A stretch of 64,000 nt of DNA from Unio delphinus (lineage: Eukaryota > Mollusca > Bivalvia > Unionida > Unionidae), in assembly GCA_029339505.1 (NCBI GenBank), contig JAQISU010000109.1, positions 1 to 64,000 on the forward strand, given 5' to 3'. A model generated the notes under the pieces. The model did no database searches and was not told where the DNA came from. It worked only from the letters and a program-made list of their open reading frames with translations. Both the position numbers and the translations under genes were made by a program. How positions within the stretch are numbered: position 1 is the stretch's first letter; every line of letters starts with the position of its first letter. Below, in pieces: positions 58,010 through 64,000 of this stretch.

Positions 58010-58651
58010 AAGTTTTAAGATGCAAGCACAAATATTTATATGTTTCGACTATATTACATTTATTTTCAGCTCTTTAATCTGTTTTCATATATTTGCTGTG
58101 AAATACGATAATCTGAGTCGACGTTTCTGACAAAGACGCAATTGAAATCACAATTTGCAAGTGAATAACCTGATTACATTGTACTTTGCATAATAGGGAG
58201 GGACAAACCGGCGTGCTCTTAAAATCTCATTTCAAAACTAAGTGTGCATACAGTTTTGAGTATACAATAACGGCATGTCTTGTGTTATCGTCGCTTTGTT
58301 GATAATAGTGCAATTGTGTGCTGTGCATATGCGTGATTACCTTTTTCTATTGGCAAACGTTCGAGTTCGACACAGACTTGCTAGGTCAATATCTCTTTTG
58401 AAATTCGAATGTCAATGGGAATAATTATTTAGGAAAAGAATATGTTACCTGATTGATTTATGTCTGCAAAGATCAAAAACAGTAAATAAATATTTCACCA
58501 ATTAACAATTATCACGATCCGAGTAACATAATCTGCATGACAGACAGACATTTGAAATCTTTTAAGAAAGCTTTCAGACTAAAGAAAAACTGAAGCGAAT
58601 TTTTCATGCAGTTTGTAACATCATTTGTTGCTTACTTTTAATGGAAAACTA

Positions 58652-59525
58652 GTCTGGTTCCCTGCTTAGTGTGCTCCCATGCGTTGCACTCCGCTATCCT
58701 AAGCCAGGCTTGCGCCGACGCCATATTGTCACGTGATCAAAACAAACGGCCTCACATGAAGAAATATCTGTAATCTAACTGTGGTACATTTATTGCTTTA
58801 AAATTCTGTTTGTTAATGACACAATGCGAATTTTACTAATACTTTCGATTTGAAATATAGCAGGCGCTATCTTGTTAAAGCTTAACCAGCAAATCGGCTA
58901 CGTAGGTATTTTTACAAACATTTCTACAATTAGGCTAAGACGACGTATAGGGATACACACAAAAAATGTTTTTAATATGCCACATTTCCCATAAACTCAT
59001 TTCAAAATTTATGTATCCAATTGATTCCTTGATAAATTTTACGTCGAAATTGATATGTAGTTATGTACAGCAGCTTTAAATTTTCCCAAGATTAAGACGA
59101 AAATATCTTCCCCATTTTACCAGGGGTGAGGGTAACGATTGTTTTGCAAATAATGCACATTTTCCACTGCGTTTATCTACAAAATTCAAGTTGCAATAAC
59201 TTCCTTGACTAAATTTATATAAATATGTATATCGTTTTCCATGACAGCCCAAATTTTGTCAAATATCAGGATCGAAGGGTCGAGAGTGACATTTTGTCAA
59301 ATATTGCACATTTTAACTGCATCATGCACGACAAATCGAAAGCATTAGTAAAAATTGCATTGTGTCACTAACAAAAATAATATTAAACGAATAAAAGGTG
59401 CCACGGTTAGATCACCGATATCTCTCTATATTTGTTTCGATCACCTAACAATATTTCGTCGGCGTTCGCCTGACCTGGTATAGCGGAGTGCAACGCATGG
59501 CAGCATACTAAACAGGAAACCAGAC
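58652..59525. mobile_element. Non-autonomous DNA transposon (MITE), TA-flanked
   Basis: Imperfect inverted ends of about 48 bp (GTCTGGTTCCCTGCTTAGT at left; the right end inverts to GTCTGGTTTCCTGTTTAGT), sharing CATGCGTTGCACTCCGCTAT. TA lies on both sides, as in Tc1/mariner-type insertions. The 874-bp interior has no coding sequence. Confidence 0.75.
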
Positions 59526-59565
59526 TACTTAAAACCCGATAAATAAAATACTTTTTAAAAACTTT

Positions 59566-59942
59566 GTACCCTTAAATGTCTTCTAAAGCAAATGTCACGT
59601 CATAATCAGTAGCGGATTCATATAAGAGAAAACTGTCAGTTGTTTATTATACTCAGTGTATCTACTTTATAACTGGGTTCTAAGCCAGAGCGACCCACAT
59701 AATGTATATGCAATAGTATGTGCACTAAGCCTTCGATCAATCCTATCTTTAAAGAATCAAATTCAAAATACTAGTAATCAATACTTCCTAAATTGAATGC
59801 GCATGTCATAGCTTCACTTGAACAGCAATACGGTAACATTTCTAGCTATTTTCCTAATTATTCGCTGAGTTGATAGTATGAAAGTGAAGTTTAATTGGCA
59901 GTTTCTTCTCAAATTACATGTTATGCAAATTATGTAAACCTA
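59566..59942 (+). repeat. Old direct duplication, copy 2
   Basis: Same landmarks as copy 1, with an extra stretch of about 90 bp (about 59735-59830). Confidence 0.75.
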
Positions 59943-62900
59943 AAATTAATCAACAGATTATGTTATTCTGGTCATGATAATTTTAATTAATGCAACATTT
60001 TTTTACTGTTTTTCTTCTTTTCAGACATGCATCAAACACAAAGTTGTAATTTTCATTGCGAATAGTATTCAATGTAAAAACAGCTAATTGGTTCATTTTG
60101 TGTATTGATGATATTGAAGAGATTCCAAAGTGTCAAATATTTAATAAATTTGATTTCTCTTTATCTGCCCCATCACAGAAGCGTAAATTTACAATTTAGT
60201 AAGTTTTTCTTCAGTATAGTTAAATCACAGTGCAATGCATCTATGGGGAACCCGCAGTATGTGCCGTGTTGTGTAATGCGATTGTCAACAATTGATTGGT
60301 CTAAGGCCAGCAACTCATTTGCCAAACTCGCGCAAAGCATGCGGTGTATAGATTGTATGCGATACATTGAATATAATTTCCAAAACAGGTTATGATATAA
60401 TTTATAGGTACTGAATACCCCTGAATTATAGCATTAAAAACAAAGCTCTAAGCTTAATCAAACCGCTTAAAAGGACTTGGAACGAAGGATATTTCTTCTC
60501 ATATTTTAAAGACAATTTCAAGGGTAATGATCTTATCCAAGATTAAGCTGACATAAAGCAAGTAGACTTTACAAATAATGGCAGGTGAACATGCAAACAC
60601 CACCAAGTACGATACGAAAATTGCCCAACGAATAAGAGCTTTTTCGAGTAAAAGTTCTTAAAAGAGTTACAGAAAATAGTGAAAGACAAAACGCTTTAGT
60701 TAAATACAATTCCAGGTTGAAATAATGTATACATTCCAGTGAATGTCTCTATTCAAGAATTTTATCGTAGCACGTTTGTATTAACAGAGACAATAATTGC
60801 TTGGATTCAATAATTGGAGCAATCAAAAGATTCCAGCTTAAGACTCCTGGTCACAACATATAGTATACCTTAAAGGTGCTAGATGTTAAAGCACGAATGC
60901 GATATAGTTCTCTACTCGACCTTAGGTCACAATTAGCAATTTCTAAAGCAAAAACCTTTACCTAATGGGAAATAACCTTCTAGAATTATTCTACTGTTTG
61001 CAAAATAAAGCCAAAAATCTGTAACATTGACTTAGGAAAGTGCAAAACCCTGACCCAAAATAACATATTTACTTCTATTAATATAGATCATGATATTTAG
61101 CACATGCGATTAGAGAATAAATCAACGATGTTTTGTTTTTTGAGACATATGAAATTTAAAAAGGTCAATCAGGTCAAACATAAATGAACTCAGGTTTAGG
61201 ACACGATCAAGTCCAGCACAAAATGTTACATTACAATAGCATGTAATGAAAAATAGAATAAACAAACAAACAAACAATAAAAGTAAATATACATAACATA
61301 ATGGCTCTTTTTGTGATGACATAATGACCTCAAGTTATGAAGCATCTGCTAGTTAACATACGTATAAACGGATCCAACAAGAGATATTATTAGACAGTAA
61401 GAAACTAACCCAAATACGTGCTCGATGAAAGGACGTGCGTGATTGTATACCCTTACCAAAATGACATGTGATATTAAATTTAAACATTTAAAGCCTTTTC
61501 TCTCTTAGCATGGTGTGTACTGCATAATGCAATACCTATGAAATAATAATTGACGGTACATATGCAGAAATTATAAATATTATTAAAAAATTAAAACAGT
61601 ACCTATTTCAGATAATTAACAGCGGGTAATGAAAAATAAATCCTAATCTTCCCGATATTTTGTAGTATTAGAAACGGAGGGAAAATACTCAAGCGACATA
61701 ATCGTCAGACCTGTAAGCCAAGATTCGAAGGTTGAAGGTTAAAAGAGTTTACTTCTAAAATATTTTCCAATTTGAATTGAGTACTTACTTAGTGTTAAAG
61801 CCATCGTCAGTACAAGATGATCAAAAACACTATACGATACGTTTAAAGCAAACAAAATATACGTTGCCATATTAACGTTATATAAAACTTTTATAAATAT
61901 AACGATAATTGAATTATATTAACTAACCAAGAATACTATGTAAGCTATATACTATACACTTATTTAAGTGATGATCCCTTTCAAATTATCAATCAATTGT
62001 GGGGCAAATTAAACTTATCAAATAAAATAAGACATTCAATGTTTGCAGAAAGGCTGGTAAAACAGTCTAAACGAAATTTACACCAACAGAGCTAACAAGA
62101 TTCATATAAGAATGTTATATGTTAGCCACTCAAATGAAACGTTTCAGAAAGAAATCATTTATCGGTGACATGAACATATATAAAAAATAATTATGCAAAT
62201 ATATATTTGACAGTGATAAACATCGAAATAGTCTTGGCAAAAGAAACGTTTAGCAGATACAACAATAACAAAACAAAAAGTGTGATGAACTATTTGGCGC
62301 CTGAGAGGTAAAAGCTAAATATTTTTACGAAATGAAGTACCATCATAAGAACAAATTGCACAACAGTAAAGTTAATAAAATGTGCGGAAGAATGAAAACA
62401 ATATATAAAACTTGTCTTAACAATGATGCGGTCAGTGGAAAGGTTAATTCATTATTAAAATATTAATTCATTATTAAAATATAACATGCAAATGCTTTCA
62501 TAAATGAAGCCCGTAGCTGACACGAAAGAGGATATCTCCCTAAATTTGCATGTGCGGTTTGAAAATGTAACCCTGAAAACCCTGAGGAAATCTTAATGGA
62601 AGGCGTCCTGAAGGAATATTTTACGAGACGTAATTGGTCGAGGGAGATGTAGAATATACCATTGAATTCCCGAATCATGTTACAAGGATAAATATAGCAA
62701 TGAGTGACACACGATTAAAATGTTATATGGAAGGAACGACAAGAATGCTGATGAAGGATATCACAATATCAAAAGTTTGATAGATAAGAGGCTTTCATAT
62801 TCTTGACGATGTCTGCTCGGCATTCTTATGCATCGCACCGATTTTAATATGTTTAGATTCCTATTGATCTCGTGTATGTAAAACATTTGCCGACATACAC

Positions 62901-64000
62901 ATTTTTATTGAATGTTTCGTAAGAATAAAAAAGATATGCTCCTTGTCCACCTTCATTCTAAATAACATATGCAAACTAACACCACCCATGTTTACCTGAA
63001 AATAGCGATTCATTTTGCATAATGTCTTATAATAAGAATTCTCAATAATTGTAAAATATCTAATTACCAAACAAGTGCTATGTGTAAAATTGTAATATTT
63101 TACACTGAACATGTATTGCTTTGCAAAGATCCTTTTCTACGACATATATAATTCAGTAACGTATGTAATAAAGCGTCTGGAAATACAATTAGAAAGTAAT
63201 TTTCAGAAGTCTTTACGCTTCGTTTTGATAGTTTTTGCATCGGAATCTAGGAAAAAAGGTCACAGGAACAGCGCCAGACGATAGTTAACGAAACAATATA
63301 GTTACAGTCAACATTATAATTGTACTAATTGTTCTTTGCCATACGTTAACTTAACCTCATGTTATCATTTTAATTTAGCACCCTTCGCTCGAAGATTTTT
63401 GTCATTATTTAACGAACTGAATTCGTGTTTTATCACCTGCTTGATATATTGTAACAAAACCTACGAATTAGTGCATTGCATCAAAATGTCGGAGATGCAT
63501 GATCATTTAAAATGCATCATGTAATGTCATTGTGTTAATATGATTAACAAGCAACAAAATATGTGTACACATAATCTATTCCATGTAATTGTTTTTCGAA
63601 AAACACAAAAGGTGCCTATAGATAGGACTCCACATAGTATTATCGAGAAAGAACCCATCTGCTTGTGTCAATAAACCTTAACCCCACGTCTCCTCTACTC
63701 CCCCCTTCTTCCACCTTGCTGAAAAATTGTAAAGTGTGTGTGACAGAGAGAGAGTGTGTGTGTGTGTGTGTGTGTGTCTGAGTGTATGTGTGCGTCTCTG
63801 TGTGTACCATTTTCACCTACACGTTTCCTTCCACTGGCTACAAATCTTCTTAAAAAACAATATATAAGTCTCAGAACCGCATAAGTCAAGTCTTAATGAT
63901 TCTTTTATGTCCGTATTTCCTCCCTCGGGCGTAAACATGAATTTCTGTATTATAATCAAATAATTGCTTTAAACGCGAAGAGTAAAATACTGCATGTATA
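59943..64000. other. Unassigned AT-rich stretch
   Basis: Contains the dispersed repeat copy at 60881 and a short TG run near 63752-63790. No gene recognised. Confidence 0.55.
60881..60970 (+). repeat. Dispersed repeat, copy 2
   Basis: Partner of 47870-47965. It contains AGATGTTAAAGCACGAATG and CTCGACCTTAGGTCACAATT. Confidence 0.65.

Overview
The window is animal nuclear DNA. It is AT-rich, crowded with microsatellites, and holds a spliced multi-exon gene plus tRNA-derived SINE, LINE and MITE remains. The SINE tail ending in GACGTTAAAC plus an A/C-rich stretch, and the presence of a SLIP-GC-type GTPase gene, suggest a marine lophotrochozoan, most likely a mollusc. That host call is inference.

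Region 1 (366-15777) is one complete 15,412-bp Polinton/Maverick (polintovirus or adintovirus-like) element. It has two 348-bp terminal inverted repeats and a 5-bp AGTGA target duplication. An unoccupied copy of the same site survives in a neighbouring tandem repeat at about 16479. Inside, from the left: packaging ATPase (-), zinc ribbon plus phospholipase A2 (+), DDE integrase (+), a large composite gene (-) joining family B DNA polymerase, SF1 helicase and HNH nuclease, a small zinc protein, a free HNH homing-type nuclease, an unknown small protein, and then a rightward morphogenesis block. That block holds two unknown or core-like proteins, major capsid protein, a pX-like protein, adenain-like protease, a fibre-like coiled-coil protein, a two-helix membrane protein and a penton-like minor capsid protein. 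Integrase, polymerase, ATPase, PLA2, pX and the membrane gene carry frameshifts or stops. Major capsid, penton, protease, fibre-like and two other structural reading frames are open. Tandem duplications of 24, 90, 93 and about 151 bp lie in or across its genes.

Region 2 (1-360 and 15778-17095) is the tandem array, rich in CT and TAA runs, into which the element inserted.

Region 3 (17220-43400, minus strand) holds seven exons of a nuclear GTPase SLIP-GC (NUGGC)-like gene with matching splice phases. The P-loop, DLPG and a weak G4 motif are visible. The gene runs leftwards off the window, so the Polinton lies in the intron after the last visible exon, or just past the gene if it ends there. 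The introns hold microsatellites, a SINE and unassigned DNA.

Region 4 (about 43-64 kb) is repeat-rich and intergenic or upstream. It holds a microsatellite caught between inverted arms, a SINE-like tail, a LINE with its reverse transcriptase deleted (49095-52150), a decayed reverse transcriptase relic (about 53480-54260), an 874-bp MITE with TA at both ends (58652-59525) between two halves of an old direct duplication, and otherwise unassigned AT-rich DNA.
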